Program-made: the position numbers and the translations under genes | Shown here: one piece after another, positions 14,736 through 23,277 of the stretch | How positions within the stretch are numbered: the stretch's first letter is position 1 | Layout: every line of letters begins with the position of its first letter | Assembly (NCBI GenBank): GCA_017938625.1 | Contig: JAGBBD010000068.1 | Coordinates: forward strand, 1 to 36,687 | Length of the DNA: 36,687 nucleotides | DNA from: Oscillospiraceae bacterium | GTDB lineage: Bacteria; Bacillota; Clostridia; Oscillospirales; Oscillospiraceae | Direction of reading: 5' to 3' | The notes under the pieces: model-generated | Seen by the model: only the letters and a program-made list of their open reading frames with translations | The model's database searches: none | What the model was told of the DNA's origin: nothing

Positions 14736-15581
14736 ATGAAGCGTATTATCAGTTTGCTTTTGACCGTATGCATGATCGCGGTCATGATCCCTGCCGTGCT
14801 GGCAGCCAGCCCCTTTGTGGATGTGGCTCCCGATGCATGGTACCATGAAGATGTGGAAAATGCCTACAACATGGGTCTGATCAACGGCAAGACCCCCACC
14901 AATTTTGCCCCCACTGACAATTTGACCTATGCCGAGGCCGTCAAGCTGGCTGCCTGCATGCATCAGCGTTATACCTCCGGCTCCGTCACGTTGACCAACG
15001 GTGAGCCCTGGTATCAGACCTATGTGACCTACTGCGAGGAAAACGGCATCATCACCAAGACCTATCCCTGGAACTACAATGCCACCCGTGCAGGCTACAT
15101 GGAGATCTTCTCCAAGGCTCTGCCCGCAGAGGCTCTGGCTGAGATCAACACGGTGGAAGACGGCTCTATCCCCGATGTGGCAGAGAGCCATCCTCAGGCA
15201 AACGCCATCTACACCCTGTACCGTGCAGGCATCCTGCAGGGCAATGACGAGGCTCATAACTGCAACCCCTCTGCCAACATCCAGCGCAGCGAAGTGGCGG
15301 CTATTCTGACCCGTATGATGGACAGCGCCGAGCGCATCACCTTCACCATGCTCAATGATGCAGATGATGAGGACGAGGAGAACAAGCCTGAGGATAACAA
15401 GCCCGAGGACAACAAGCCCGAGGACAACAAGCCCGAGGATAACAAGCCCGAGGATAACAAGCCCGAGGATAACAAGCCCGAGCAGGGCGTGATCGAAGCT
15501 CCCGAGATCGATCCCAACGATCCTCTCTACGACCCCAACAACCCCAATCTGGGCGACACCGAGCTGCCCGTTATGCCTTAA
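14736..15581 (+). CDS. SLH-domain exported protein with NKPED repeat tail
   Basis: A 281-residue protein. A Sec signal peptide (MKRIISLLLTVCMIAVMI..., cleavage near AVLAA-SP, about residue 24) is followed by three SLH repeats: about 26-80 (SPFVDVAPDAWYHEDVENAY...), 85-135, and 145-203 (IPDVAESHPQANAIYTLYRA, RSEVAAILTRMMD). Residues about 216-250 are seven near-identical pentapeptides (NKPED six times, then NKPEQ), a charged Pro-rich spacer typical of wall-spanning regions. A short acidic C-terminus rich in DPN follows. SLH repeats probably anchor it to a cell-wall polymer. It shares the design and likely origin of the protein at 890 but has no large C-terminal module, so it could be a small structural wall protein. 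Confidence 0.87.
   Translation: MKRIISLLLTVCMIAVMIPAVLAASPFVDVAPDAWYHEDVENAYNMGLINGKTPTNFAPTDNLTYAEAVKLAACMHQRYTSGSVTLTNGEPWYQTYVTYCEENGIITKTYPWNYNATRAGYMEIFSKALPAEALAEINTVEDGSIPDVAESHPQANAIYTLYRAGILQGNDEAHNCNPSANIQRSEVAAILTRMMDSAERITFTMLNDADDEDEENKPEDNKPEDNKPEDNKPEDNKPEDNKPEDNKPEQGVIEAPEIDPNDPLYDPNNPNLGDTELPVMP
15381..15485 (+). repeat. Seven tandem 15-bp units coding NKPED/NKPEQ
   Basis: Seven in-frame copies of aacaagcccgaggat/c are present. Units differ only at the third bases (cct/ccc, gat/gac) and in the last codon pair. Being 15 bp long and in frame, copy-number change would alter tail length without a frameshift. Confidence 0.95.
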
Positions 15582-15590
15582 AAGCAAACA

Positions 15591-15621
15591 CACCGCAGGA
15601 CGACTGTCCTGCGGTGCTTTT
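15591..15621. terminator. Intrinsic terminator
   Basis: An 11-bp stem (caccgcaggac, loop gact, complement) followed by cttttta ends the SLH gene. The phosphatase gene on the other strand ends nearby and may also use it, although the T-run on that side is poor. Confidence 0.88.
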
Positions 15622-15632
15622 TATTTGTGCTG

Positions 15633-15666
15633 TGTCATCGCGAGAAGCGCAGCGACGTGGCGATCT
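15633..15666. repeat. Half copy of the dispersed intergenic repeat
   Basis: tgtcatcgcgag followed by agcgcagcgacgtgg and cgatct matches, in order, the left half of the element at 578-765 with a few differences and a large deletion. Confidence 0.65.
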
Positions 15667-15676
15667 GTGAGAAGCG

Positions 15677-16411
15677 TTACTCCTGCACGAATTTTTTTCG
15701 CAGCTTTTCCAATGACTGCTCCGTCACACCGATGTCCAGCAGAAAGCCTTTGACAGAGCCGTGGGTCTCGGTGAGAAAGTCATAGAACTTTGCCATGGCG
15801 GTATAAGGTGTATGGAATACGTAGGGCTTAAAATTGGATGGGCCTTCCCGTATGGTCAGGCTGCCGTCCCGCATGGCGGCGAACATATCCTGCAAATAGA
15901 CTTCGCTCAGACAGTAATCTGCAGCAATGTCCTCCCGGCTGACGCCAACAGCGCCCAGAAGGCAGCAGGTCAAAATACCGGTGCGGTCTTTGCCGGTGGT
16001 GCAGTGAAAGAGCACCATGTTGTCTGTTTCGCAGCAGGCAGTCACCGCGTCACGAAACCAGTGGGGAAATTCCAGCGCACGCTTGATATAGACCTTGTCC
16101 CAGGAAAACTCTCCCTGGGGCAGATTTTTTTTGTCAAAGGTCTCTGCGCCGCCCTTGAGGGGGATGTGCCGATAGGGAAGTGCCTGCTCCAACGCACTTG
16201 GACGCCATGCGGTTTCTTCAGCACCCCGCAGATCGAAGCTTTCGCCCAGACCGTAATCCTTCAGCGCTTGGATACCGCTTTCGTCCAAGCCGCAGGGGGC
16301 TTCGCTTCTTAAAAACACACCGAAGCGCGTCACACCGCCATGGCAGGCAAAACCGCCCAGATCGCGGCAGTTGGAAAGACCCGGCACAGCCAGTCGTCTC
16401 ATATAGTTCAT
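15677..16411 (-). CDS. Tyrosine-protein phosphatase (Y_phosphatase3/IphP-like)
   Basis: A 244-residue protein with the dual-specificity/IphP layout. It begins with NCRDLGG (residues 14-20), a signature of this family, has SFDLRGAEE around 58-66, and holds the P-loop HCTTGKDRTG with catalytic Cys137 and Arg143. The Lys-Asp in the loop is typical of phosphatases that may also act on phosphoinositides or other lipids. No signal peptide, so cytoplasmic. The start at 16411 is chosen because ggag lies just upstream; the frame stays open much further but that extension crosses the promoters and shows no family similarity. Monocistronic and divergent from recJ. Confidence 0.85.
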   Translation of the reverse strand: MNYMRRLAVPGLSNCRDLGGFACHGGVTRFGVFLRSEAPCGLDESGIQALKDYGLGESFDLRGAEETAWRPSALEQALPYRHIPLKGGAETFDKKNLPQGEFSWDKVYIKRALEFPHWFRDAVTACCETDNMVLFHCTTGKDRTGILTCCLLGAVGVSREDIAADYCLSEVYLQDMFAAMRDGSLTIREGPSNFKPYVFHTPYTAMAKFYDFLTETHGSVKGFLLDIGVTEQSLEKLRKKFVQE

Positions 16412-16442
16412 GGTATCACTCCAGAAATCGAAGGTTTTCTCT

Positions 16443-16471
16443 ATTTTATCATTGTCGTGACGACGAATCAA
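16443..16471 (-). promoter_or_regulatory. Putative promoter of the phosphatase gene
   Basis: On the minus strand TTGATT (16466-16471) and TAAAAT (16443-16448) are spaced by 17 bp. It overlaps the recJ promoter on the other strand almost completely. Confidence 0.65.
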
Positions 16472-16480
16472 TGGTATAAT
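16452..16480 (+). promoter_or_regulatory. Putative promoter of the recJ operon
   Basis: TTGTCG (16452-16457) and an extended TGG-TATAAT (16475-16480) are spaced by 17 bp. An 11-bp palindrome (gtcgtgacgac, 16454-16464) lies in the shared spacer of the two divergent promoters and could be an operator. Confidence 0.7.
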
Positions 16481-16503
16481 AATCAGAAAATGAATTATAA
16501 TGG

Positions 16504-18561
16504 ATGGAATATACTGTGAAGTACGGAACTTGGAACATTTCTCAATTTGACAGCGGTAAGCTTGCGGCCCTGTGTGAGGCCGGCTACAGTCCTCTGGCTG
16601 CCCGTGTGCTGTGCAGCCGCGGCTACACCGAGCCCATGGATGCCAAAGCATTTTTGTCCGCATCCGGGCCCATGCCGGAGCCGGGGATCATGCAGGATAT
16701 GGACAAGGCAGCGGAGCGTGTGCGCCTTGCGCTGCAGCGCGGTGAGACCATTGCGGTCTACGGCGACTATGATGTGGACGGCATTACCGCCACCTGCCTT
16801 CTGACGGAGTTCCTGCGCTCTCAGGGCGGCAATGTGGAATACTACATACCTGCCCGTATTGAAGAGGGCTACGGGCTCAACACCATGGCGGTAGCAGAGC
16901 TGAAGCACAAGGGCGTCAGTCTCATCGTCACCGTGGACTGCGGGATCACTGCCATTGAGGAGGCGGAGTATTGTCTGCGTGAGGGTGTGGATCTGATCAT
17001 CACCGATCACCATGAGTGCAAGGAGCAGCTGCCCCGTGCCGTGGCTGTGGTGGATCCGCACCGCAAGGACGATTCGTATCCCCACCGCAATCTGGCAGGT
17101 GTGGGCGTTGCCTTCAAGCTGGCTGCTGCCATCGTGGGCAGTCAGGAGATCATTCTTGATCGCTTCTGTGACCTTTTGTGCCTTGGAACTGTGGCGGATG
17201 TGATGCCTCTTGTGGGGGAAAATCGTGTGTTTGTGGCAAAGGGTCTGCAGGTACTGACCCACGAGCCTCGTCCCGGTATCGTGGCGCTGATGGCGGAATG
17301 TGGCAGCGAGGGCACGGAAGTGACCGCCACCACCATCGGTTATACCCTTGCGCCCCGGATCAATGCTGCCGGACGTATGGGGCAGGTGGAACTGGCAACA
17401 GAACTGTTTTTGACAAACTCTCCTGCCAGAGCCGCGGAATTGGCAAAGGCACTTTGCCAGCTCAATCGCCGCCGGCAGGAAGTGGAAGCGGAGATCTACA
17501 AGGAAGCCCAGAGCATGCTGCGCGGACAGAAGACACCTTCTGCCATCGTGTTGGCAGGGGAAACGTGGCATCAGGGCGTGGTAGGGATCGTGGCATCCCG
17601 GCTTGCAGAGGAGTACGGCTGCCCGGCTTACCTTGTGTGCCTTGATGGTGAGCGCGGCAAAGCGTCTTCCCGTTCCTACGGCGGCTTCAACCTGTTCGCA
17701 TCTCTGGAGCAGCTGTCCCATCTGCTGGAAAGCTTTGGTGGTCATGAACTGGCAGCAGGTTTTACCATTGCCCGTTCTCAGATCGATACCTTCCGGGAGC
17801 AGGTCAGCCGTCTGGCGGCAGAGTTTGTGGCAAGCGGTCAGCAGCGTGCTGCGCTGATGATCGACTGCTGCGTAGAGCCGGAACTTCTGAACGAGACCAA
17901 TGTAATGGCATTGGATCAGCTGGAGCCTTGCGGTGCCGGCTGCCCCAAGCCTGTGCTGTATATGGATGGAATGTATGTCGATCAGCTCAGCGAAGTGGGC
18001 GGCGGCAAGCATCTTCGTCTGCGGCTGAGCCGTGACGGCGTCAGTCTCGGCGCCATCTTCTTCTCCGCCACGGCATCCCGCTGCGGGATCAGCCAGGGTG
18101 ACCGTGTGGAGGTCGCCTTTACTCCGCAGATCAATGATTTCCGCGGTGTCCGCTCGGTGCAGCTGAACTTAGTGGATCTGCGTCCCGATCAGGGCAGCGC
18201 ATGGCATATTTATGAGCGCTATGCCGCAGGGCAGACTCTTTCTGCTGCGGAAGCGGAGCAGCTCCTGCCGGATCGTCGGGAGTTTGCCGCCCTGTGGCGG
18301 TATCTGACTGCTATGTGTGAAGAAGAAAAACTCAGTGAAGAACGGGCGGAGCTGGCAAAGAAGCTTCGCAGCGCCACCGGTATGGACTGGTCGGCTGCCC
18401 GTGTTCAGCTGTGTCTGGATGTGCTGCGTGAGCGTGGGCTGCTCACCTTTGCAGGTACTTGTGAAAAACTGCAGATCACCCTTTGCCGCAGCGAAGGCAA
18501 GGTGGATCTGGAGCAGAGCCCCATTATGATCAAACTCAAACAGCAGAAGGGAGCGGTATAA
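16504..18561 (+). CDS. recJ: Single-stranded-DNA-specific exonuclease RecJ
   Basis: A 685-residue protein; a 5'-3' ssDNA exonuclease of recombination and mismatch/base-excision repair. DHH domain motifs are all present: YGDYDVDG (motif I), VDCGIT (II), ITDHHE with D168-H169-H170 (III), and LGTVADVMPL (IV). The DHHA1 domain has GKASSRSYGG and SFGGHELAAGF, and an OB-fold domain (about 455-560) and a Firmicutes-type C-terminal extension follow. Length is in the usual range for Gram-positive RecJ. The start ATG has no strong ribosome-binding site; a GTG four codons later is an alternative. Its stop abuts the relA start, so the two are cotranscribed. Confidence 0.95.
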   Translation: MEYTVKYGTWNISQFDSGKLAALCEAGYSPLAARVLCSRGYTEPMDAKAFLSASGPMPEPGIMQDMDKAAERVRLALQRGETIAVYGDYDVDGITATCLLTEFLRSQGGNVEYYIPARIEEGYGLNTMAVAELKHKGVSLIVTVDCGITAIEEAEYCLREGVDLIITDHHECKEQLPRAVAVVDPHRKDDSYPHRNLAGVGVAFKLAAAIVGSQEIILDRFCDLLCLGTVADVMPLVGENRVFVAKGLQVLTHEPRPGIVALMAECGSEGTEVTATTIGYTLAPRINAAGRMGQVELATELFLTNSPARAAELAKALCQLNRRRQEVEAEIYKEAQSMLRGQKTPSAIVLAGETWHQGVVGIVASRLAEEYGCPAYLVCLDGERGKASSRSYGGFNLFASLEQLSHLLESFGGHELAAGFTIARSQIDTFREQVSRLAAEFVASGQQRAALMIDCCVEPELLNETNVMALDQLEPCGAGCPKPVLYMDGMYVDQLSEVGGGKHLRLRLSRDGVSLGAIFFSATASRCGISQGDRVEVAFTPQINDFRGVRSVQLNLVDLRPDQGSAWHIYERYAAGQTLSAAEAEQLLPDRREFAALWRYLTAMCEEEKLSEERAELAKKLRSATGMDWSAARVQLCLDVLRERGLLTFAGTCEKLQITLCRSEGKVDLEQSPIMIKLKQQKGAV

Positions 18562-20745
18562 ATGGAAACCACAGAAGCCAGATATCAATCTCTGATGCGC
18601 GCCATTGCGCGCCATGCGCCCACCACCGATATTGCCTTGGTGGACAAAGCCTTCCGCTTTGCCGATGCCAAGCATGAACAGCAGCTGCGAAAGAGCGGCG
18701 AGCCCTATATCATTCACCCTCTGGCAGTTGCCGAGATCGTGGTGGAAAGCGGTCTTGACACCGATGCCATTCTGGCAGCGCTGCTCCATGACTGTCTGGA
18801 GGACACGGATGCCAGTTTTGACGAGATCGTCAAGCTTTTCGGCAGACCTGTTGCCGAACTGGTGGAAGGTGTCACCAAGCTGACAAGAGTCAATTTCTCC
18901 ACTGCGGAAGAAAAGCAGATGGAAAACCTGCGCAAGATGTTCATGGCAATGAGCAAGGACATCCGCGTGATTCTCATCAAGATCGCTGACCGGCTGCACA
19001 ATATGCGCACGCTGGAATATCAGAGTCCTGCCAAGCAGATCATCAAGTCCACAGAGACCATGGAGATCTATGCGCCTTTGGCACACCGTCTTGGTATGCA
19101 GAAGCTCAAATGGGAGCTGGAAGATATTTCTTTGCAGTATCTGGAGCCGGAGGCCTACAAGGAGATCATGGATTTTCTTGCTGTGCACAAGGATCAGGAT
19201 GAGCAGTTTATGAACGCCATTCAGACTGCCATTCAGGGGCGTCTGGAGAGCATGGGCCTGCACGGCAAGGTCTACGGACGCATCAAGCACGTCTATTCCA
19301 TCTACCGCAAATTAAAAAATCAGAACAAATCCATCGACGAGCTGTATGACATCTACGCCTTCCGCGTGATCGTCAATTCCATCGCCGATTGCTACAATGT
19401 CCTCGGTCATGTCCACGATCTGTTCAATCTGGTTCCCGGACGCTTCAAGGACTATATCTCCACCCCCAAGCCCAATATGTACCAGTCCCTGCACACCACG
19501 GTCATCGGCTCTCAGGGTATCCCCTTTGAGGTGCAGATCCGAACCTGGGAGATGCATGAGACTGCCGAATACGGTGTGGCTGCCCATTGGAAGTATAAGC
19601 AGGGCGGCGCAGGTGCAGGCTCGGAGAAGGAGTTTGAATGGGTGCGTCGTCTGCTGGAAAACCAGCAGGATACGGTAGCTGAGGACTATATCCACTCCCT
19701 GCGCGTGGATATGTTTGATGACGAAGTTTTCGTCTTCACGCCCAAGGGCAGAGTGGTCTCTCTGCCTGCAGGCTCTACGCCCATCGACTTTGCCTATGCC
19801 ATCCATTCCGGCGTGGGCAACACCATGGTGGGTGCCAAGGTCAACAATCGTATCGCGTCCTTTGATGTTCAGCTGAACAACGGCGATGTGGTGGAGGTTC
19901 TGACTTCCAAATCTGCCAAGGGCCCCAGCCGTGACTGGCTGAAGATCTGCCGCAGCAACCAGGCGCGGCAGAAGATCAAGCAGTGGTTCAAGAAAGAAAA
20001 ACGGGAAGAGAACGTGCTCCACGGCAAAGCCAGCTTTGAAGGTGAGCTGCGCCGCATGAACATCGATCCTTCTGTGCTGCAGAATGAAGAACTGCTGGCA
20101 GTTATTCTGAAAAAAGTCAGCTTCGATACGCTGGACGATATGTACGCTGCTATCGGCTATGGCGGCATGACTGCTGTCAAGTGCGTCAATCGGATGCGTG
20201 ATGAGCTGCTGAAGGCCACCAAGGCAGCGCCCAAAGAGCCTCTGGCACCCAAGAGCCTGCAGTCTCTTGGTAAAAAGTCCTCCGGCAGCGGCAATTCCGG
20301 TGTCATTGTGGAGGATATCGGCAGCTGCATGGTCAAGTTTGCACGCTGCTGCACCCCTGTTCCCGGAGACGATATCATCGGCTTCGTTACCAAGGGTTTC
20401 GGTGTGTCCATCCATCGCTGCGACTGCGACAATGCAAGCGAAAGCCTTCGTCAGAAGCAGCCGGAGCGCTGGGTGCGTGCTTCCTGGGCAATGGTGCTGG
20501 AGGAAAACTTCGACACCTCCCTGGAGATCGACTGCCGCGACCGGGATGGTCTGCTGCTGGATATGGCAATGGTGCTCAGCGGTATGAAGATCAAGCTGCG
20601 TGAGATGAACTGCCGCACCCTGACAGACGGCAGAGCCATTGCCAGTCTGACCTTCAGTATCCGCGATGTGGCGGAACTGAACTCCGTATGCGGCAAGCTC
20701 TGCGCAGTGCCCGGTGTGGAGCAGGTGAGAAGAGGTAAAACGTAA
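18562..20745 (+). CDS. relA: Bifunctional (p)ppGpp synthetase/hydrolase (RelA/SpoT)
   Basis: A 727-residue long RSH enzyme that makes and degrades the alarmone (p)ppGpp. Domain order: HD hydrolase (about 25-180; GEPYIIHPLAVAEIV, ALLHDCLEDTD, IKIADRLHNMRTL), synthetase (about 235-345; YAFRVIV, STPKPNMYQSLHTTVIG, FEVQIRTWEMHETAEYGVAAHWKYK), TGS (about 385-450; VFVFTPKGRVVSLPAGSTPIDFAY), helical region, Cys-rich CC/zinc-finger (KFARCCTPVPGDDIIGFVTKGFGVSIHRCDC, about 595-630) and C-terminal ACT (about 655-725). Both catalytic halves look intact. The start follows the recJ stop without a gap; the next gene dtd shares one base (TAATG). The recJ-relA-dtd order is classic for Firmicutes. Confidence 0.96.
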   Translation: METTEARYQSLMRAIARHAPTTDIALVDKAFRFADAKHEQQLRKSGEPYIIHPLAVAEIVVESGLDTDAILAALLHDCLEDTDASFDEIVKLFGRPVAELVEGVTKLTRVNFSTAEEKQMENLRKMFMAMSKDIRVILIKIADRLHNMRTLEYQSPAKQIIKSTETMEIYAPLAHRLGMQKLKWELEDISLQYLEPEAYKEIMDFLAVHKDQDEQFMNAIQTAIQGRLESMGLHGKVYGRIKHVYSIYRKLKNQNKSIDELYDIYAFRVIVNSIADCYNVLGHVHDLFNLVPGRFKDYISTPKPNMYQSLHTTVIGSQGIPFEVQIRTWEMHETAEYGVAAHWKYKQGGAGAGSEKEFEWVRRLLENQQDTVAEDYIHSLRVDMFDDEVFVFTPKGRVVSLPAGSTPIDFAYAIHSGVGNTMVGAKVNNRIASFDVQLNNGDVVEVLTSKSAKGPSRDWLKICRSNQARQKIKQWFKKEKREENVLHGKASFEGELRRMNIDPSVLQNEELLAVILKKVSFDTLDDMYAAIGYGGMTAVKCVNRMRDELLKATKAAPKEPLAPKSLQSLGKKSSGSGNSGVIVEDIGSCMVKFARCCTPVPGDDIIGFVTKGFGVSIHRCDCDNASESLRQKQPERWVRASWAMVLEENFDTSLEIDCRDRDGLLLDMAMVLSGMKIKLREMNCRTLTDGRAIASLTFSIRDVAELNSVCGKLCAVPGVEQVRRGKT

Positions 20746-21194
20746 TGAGAGCCGTTGTAACAAGAGTTAAAGAAGCATCGGTCACCATCGACGGTCAGAT
20801 CGTGGGGCAGATCGGGCAGGGATTTCTCATCCTGCTGGGCATCACCCATGATGACACCCCGGAGCTGTGCAGAAAGTTGGCGGAAAAGGTGTTGGGACTG
20901 CGTGTGTTCACCGATGAAAACGATAAAATGAACCGTTCTCTGGCAGATGTGGGCGGCAGCGTCCTTGTGGTCAGCCAGTTCACCCTCTACGGTGACTGCA
21001 GCCACGGCAGACGGCCCAGCTTTATGGGCGCGGCAGGCCCTGATCTGGCGATCCCGCTGTATGAGCAGTTCCTGTCGGAATGTGAGCGGCTGGGCTATCC
21101 GCCTCAGCACGGGCAGTTTGGCGCAAAGATGGAAGTGGCATCTGTCAACGATGGCCCTGTGACCATGATCGTGGATACGAAGGATCTGAAGTGA
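20745..21194 (+). CDS. dtd: D-aminoacyl-tRNA deacylase
   Basis: A 149-residue protein, the normal length. Dtd removes D-amino acids (and Gly wrongly placed on tRNA-Ala) from tRNA. Both active-site motifs are present: SQFTLYG (about 78-84) and NDGPVT near the C-terminus (canonical NxGPVT), as well as the N-terminal MRAVVTRVKEASVTIDG. Translationally coupled to relA through a one-base overlap. Confidence 0.97.
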   Translation: MRAVVTRVKEASVTIDGQIVGQIGQGFLILLGITHDDTPELCRKLAEKVLGLRVFTDENDKMNRSLADVGGSVLVVSQFTLYGDCSHGRRPSFMGAAGPDLAIPLYEQFLSECERLGYPPQHGQFGAKMEVASVNDGPVTMIVDTKDLK

Positions 21195-21214
21195 TCCTTC
21201 CCGGAGGAACAACT

Positions 21215-21808
21215 ATGAATATTACCGTATTACCCCTCGGCTCTCTGCAGGCAAACTGCTATGTGGCGGCAAACGGCAGCCGATGCGCAGTCATCGATCC
21301 CGGTGCACAGGGTGTGCAGCTGGCAGGGTGGCTGAAGGACAATCATCTGACCCCGGAAGCCATACTGCTGACTCACGGTCATTTTGATCATGTGGGTGGT
21401 GTCCGCGCTCTGGTAGAGGAGTTTGGTATGGATGTGTACCTGCACGAGGCAGATACCACCATGTCCGGTGAACTGGCGCAGGGGCTGTATTGGAACAAGA
21501 CCTATGGTGAGGGCGATACCATCACGGTGGCGGATCTGACCTTCACGGTGCATCACACACCGGGTCACACGCCCGGCAGCGTGTGTCTGCAGATGGAAGA
21601 AAATCTGTTTGCCGGAGATACCTTGTTCGCAGGTTCCTGCGGACGCACGGACTTCCCCGGCGGCAGCTGGGAGCAGATGATGGCGTCTCTTTGCCGTCTT
21701 GCTGCCATGGAGAGTTCGTATACTGTGTTCCCCGGTCACGGCGGTCAGACGACGATCGGCCGTGAAAAGGAGAGCAATCCCTATATGAAAGAGGCACTGG
21801 GGAAATGA
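21215..21808 (+). CDS. Metallo-beta-lactamase-fold hydrolase (glyoxalase II-like, YcbL type)
   Basis: A 197-residue single-domain MBL protein. The metal motif THGHFDHVGG (HxHxDH) is present, followed by a His in HTPGHTPGS, an Asp in LFAGDTLFAGSCGRTDFPGG, and a final His in FPGHGG, so both metal sites look complete. The short form without the C-terminal glyoxalase II domain matches YcbL-like proteins that hydrolyse thioesters; the true substrate is unknown. The ATG at 21215 has ggagga six bases upstream and is preferred to a GTG at 21191 inside the dtd stop region. Its stop overlaps the hemZ start (ATGA). Confidence 0.88.
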   Translation: MNITVLPLGSLQANCYVAANGSRCAVIDPGAQGVQLAGWLKDNHLTPEAILLTHGHFDHVGGVRALVEEFGMDVYLHEADTTMSGELAQGLYWNKTYGEGDTITVADLTFTVHHTPGHTPGSVCLQMEENLFAGDTLFAGSCGRTDFPGGSWEQMMASLCRLAAMESSYTVFPGHGGQTTIGREKESNPYMKEALGK

Positions 21809-23265
21809 AACTGTACCTGAAAGGTCATTGGGAGCTTTATGCGGTGGAGCAGCTGCAGATGCAGCTGTTTCCCGATGAGCCTACCGAAACTGTAGATAAA
21901 CCCTTTGGCAGCGGCGATGGTGCCGTGTCCTCCTTGTCTGAGGGCAAACGCTGGATCACAGCCACGGCAAAGGTCACATGGAAGGGAAAAACGGCGAAAG
22001 CCTGCAGAAGGATCTCCGTTCGGGACGGAGAAGATGTGCGTCTGCGCAGAAGGATCTTGCAGCAGACGTATTTCCTTGCAGCCACAAAGGTCTTGGGAAC
22101 GACCCCTGCATGGGGCGCTCTGTCCGGTGTTCGTCCCACCAAGCTGTCCACCTGGCATATGCAGGAGGGCGGCACGGAGAAAACGGCAGACAGAATGCTG
22201 CGGGATGTGTATTTTGTCACCCCTGAGCGGCGCAGACTTGCCATTGACTGTTCTTTGCATACACTGCAGGCACAGGCGCTGCTGGAAGAAAAGGATCTGT
22301 CCCTTTACATCGGCATTCCCTTCTGTCCCACAAGGTGTGCCTACTGCTCCTTTGTGAGCCAGTCCATTGAAAAATTCGGCAAGTATCTGGAGCCGTATTT
22401 AGAGGCGCTGATCAAGGAGATCGCCTATACGGGAAAGCTTCTGAAGGACTCCGGCTATCATATCCGCAGCCTGTACATGGGCGGCGGTACGCCTACGACC
22501 CTAAACGCGGCGCAGATGAAGCGTCTGCTGGAGGCCATCCGGGAGCATTTTGATCTGAGCCGCTGTCTGGAATTTACCGTAGAGGGCGGCAGACCCGACA
22601 CCTTGGATCCGGAAAAGCTGCAGGTCATCCGGCAGGGTGGTGCCGACCGTATGAGCATCAATCCCCAGACTATGTCGGACGAGGTGCTCAAAGGCATCGG
22701 CAGAAGCCACGATGTGGCGCAGATCTATGATGCCTACCGCGATGCGGTGCAGGCAGGTTTTCAGGTCATCAATATGGATCTGATCGCAGGACTTCCCGGC
22801 GACACGGCAGAGGGCTTTTTGTCCTCTGTCCGGAAAGTCATCGAGCTTGATCCGGGCAATATCACGGCCCATACCCTTGCTCTTAAAAAGGCAGCTGCCC
22901 TGTACTATGCCCGGCATGATCTGCCTTCCGGCGAGGAAGTTGCCTATATGCTGGAGCAGACGGAGCGGCTGCTGCGTAATGCCGGCTATGAGCCTTACTA
23001 CCTGTACCGGCAGAAATATATGTCCGGCAGCTTTGAAAACGTAGGTTGGTGCAAACCGGGCACCATGAGTGTATATAATATCTATATGATGGAAGAGCTT
23101 CACACCATCTTGTCCCTTGGCGGCGGCGGTATGAACAAGGTCAATACAGGCCCCAATCAGCTGGAGCGCTTCCACAATCCCAAGATTCCGCAGGACTATA
23201 TCGACAGGATCGATACCATTCTGCGGCAGAAGGACGAGATCTTCTCCATTCTGAATTCTCTTTGA
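21805..23265 (+). CDS. hemZ: HemZ-type radical SAM protein (coproporphyrinogen dehydrogenase-like)
   Basis: A 486-residue radical SAM protein. The cluster motif CPTRCAYC (Cys174, Cys178, Cys181) lies after a ~165-residue N-terminal extension characteristic of HemZ rather than HemN/HemW. SAM-binding GGGTPTTL, the family stretch VEGGRPDTL, MSINPQTMSDEVLKGIGR and INMDLIAGLPGD follow, and the C-terminal region has the typical YYLYRQKYMSGSFENVGWCKPG. HemZ is described as an oxygen-independent coproporphyrinogen oxidase, but many Clostridia carrying it have no full haem pathway, so the real reaction may differ. Coupled to the MBL gene upstream. Confidence 0.92.
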   Translation: MKLYLKGHWELYAVEQLQMQLFPDEPTETVDKPFGSGDGAVSSLSEGKRWITATAKVTWKGKTAKACRRISVRDGEDVRLRRRILQQTYFLAATKVLGTTPAWGALSGVRPTKLSTWHMQEGGTEKTADRMLRDVYFVTPERRRLAIDCSLHTLQAQALLEEKDLSLYIGIPFCPTRCAYCSFVSQSIEKFGKYLEPYLEALIKEIAYTGKLLKDSGYHIRSLYMGGGTPTTLNAAQMKRLLEAIREHFDLSRCLEFTVEGGRPDTLDPEKLQVIRQGGADRMSINPQTMSDEVLKGIGRSHDVAQIYDAYRDAVQAGFQVINMDLIAGLPGDTAEGFLSSVRKVIELDPGNITAHTLALKKAAALYYARHDLPSGEEVAYMLEQTERLLRNAGYEPYYLYRQKYMSGSFENVGWCKPGTMSVYNIYMMEELHTILSLGGGGMNKVNTGPNQLERFHNPKIPQDYIDRIDTILRQKDEIFSILNSL

Positions 23266-23277
23266 GAAAGGCGCGTT

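Noticed and set aside
15381-15485. CRISPR-like or minisatellite array
   Set aside because: The units are contiguous 15-bp codon repeats without spacers, in frame in a wall-protein gene.
16412-16663. N-terminal extension of the tyrosine phosphatase
   Set aside because: It overlaps recJ and both promoters; the family N-terminus and ribosome-binding site place the start at 16411.
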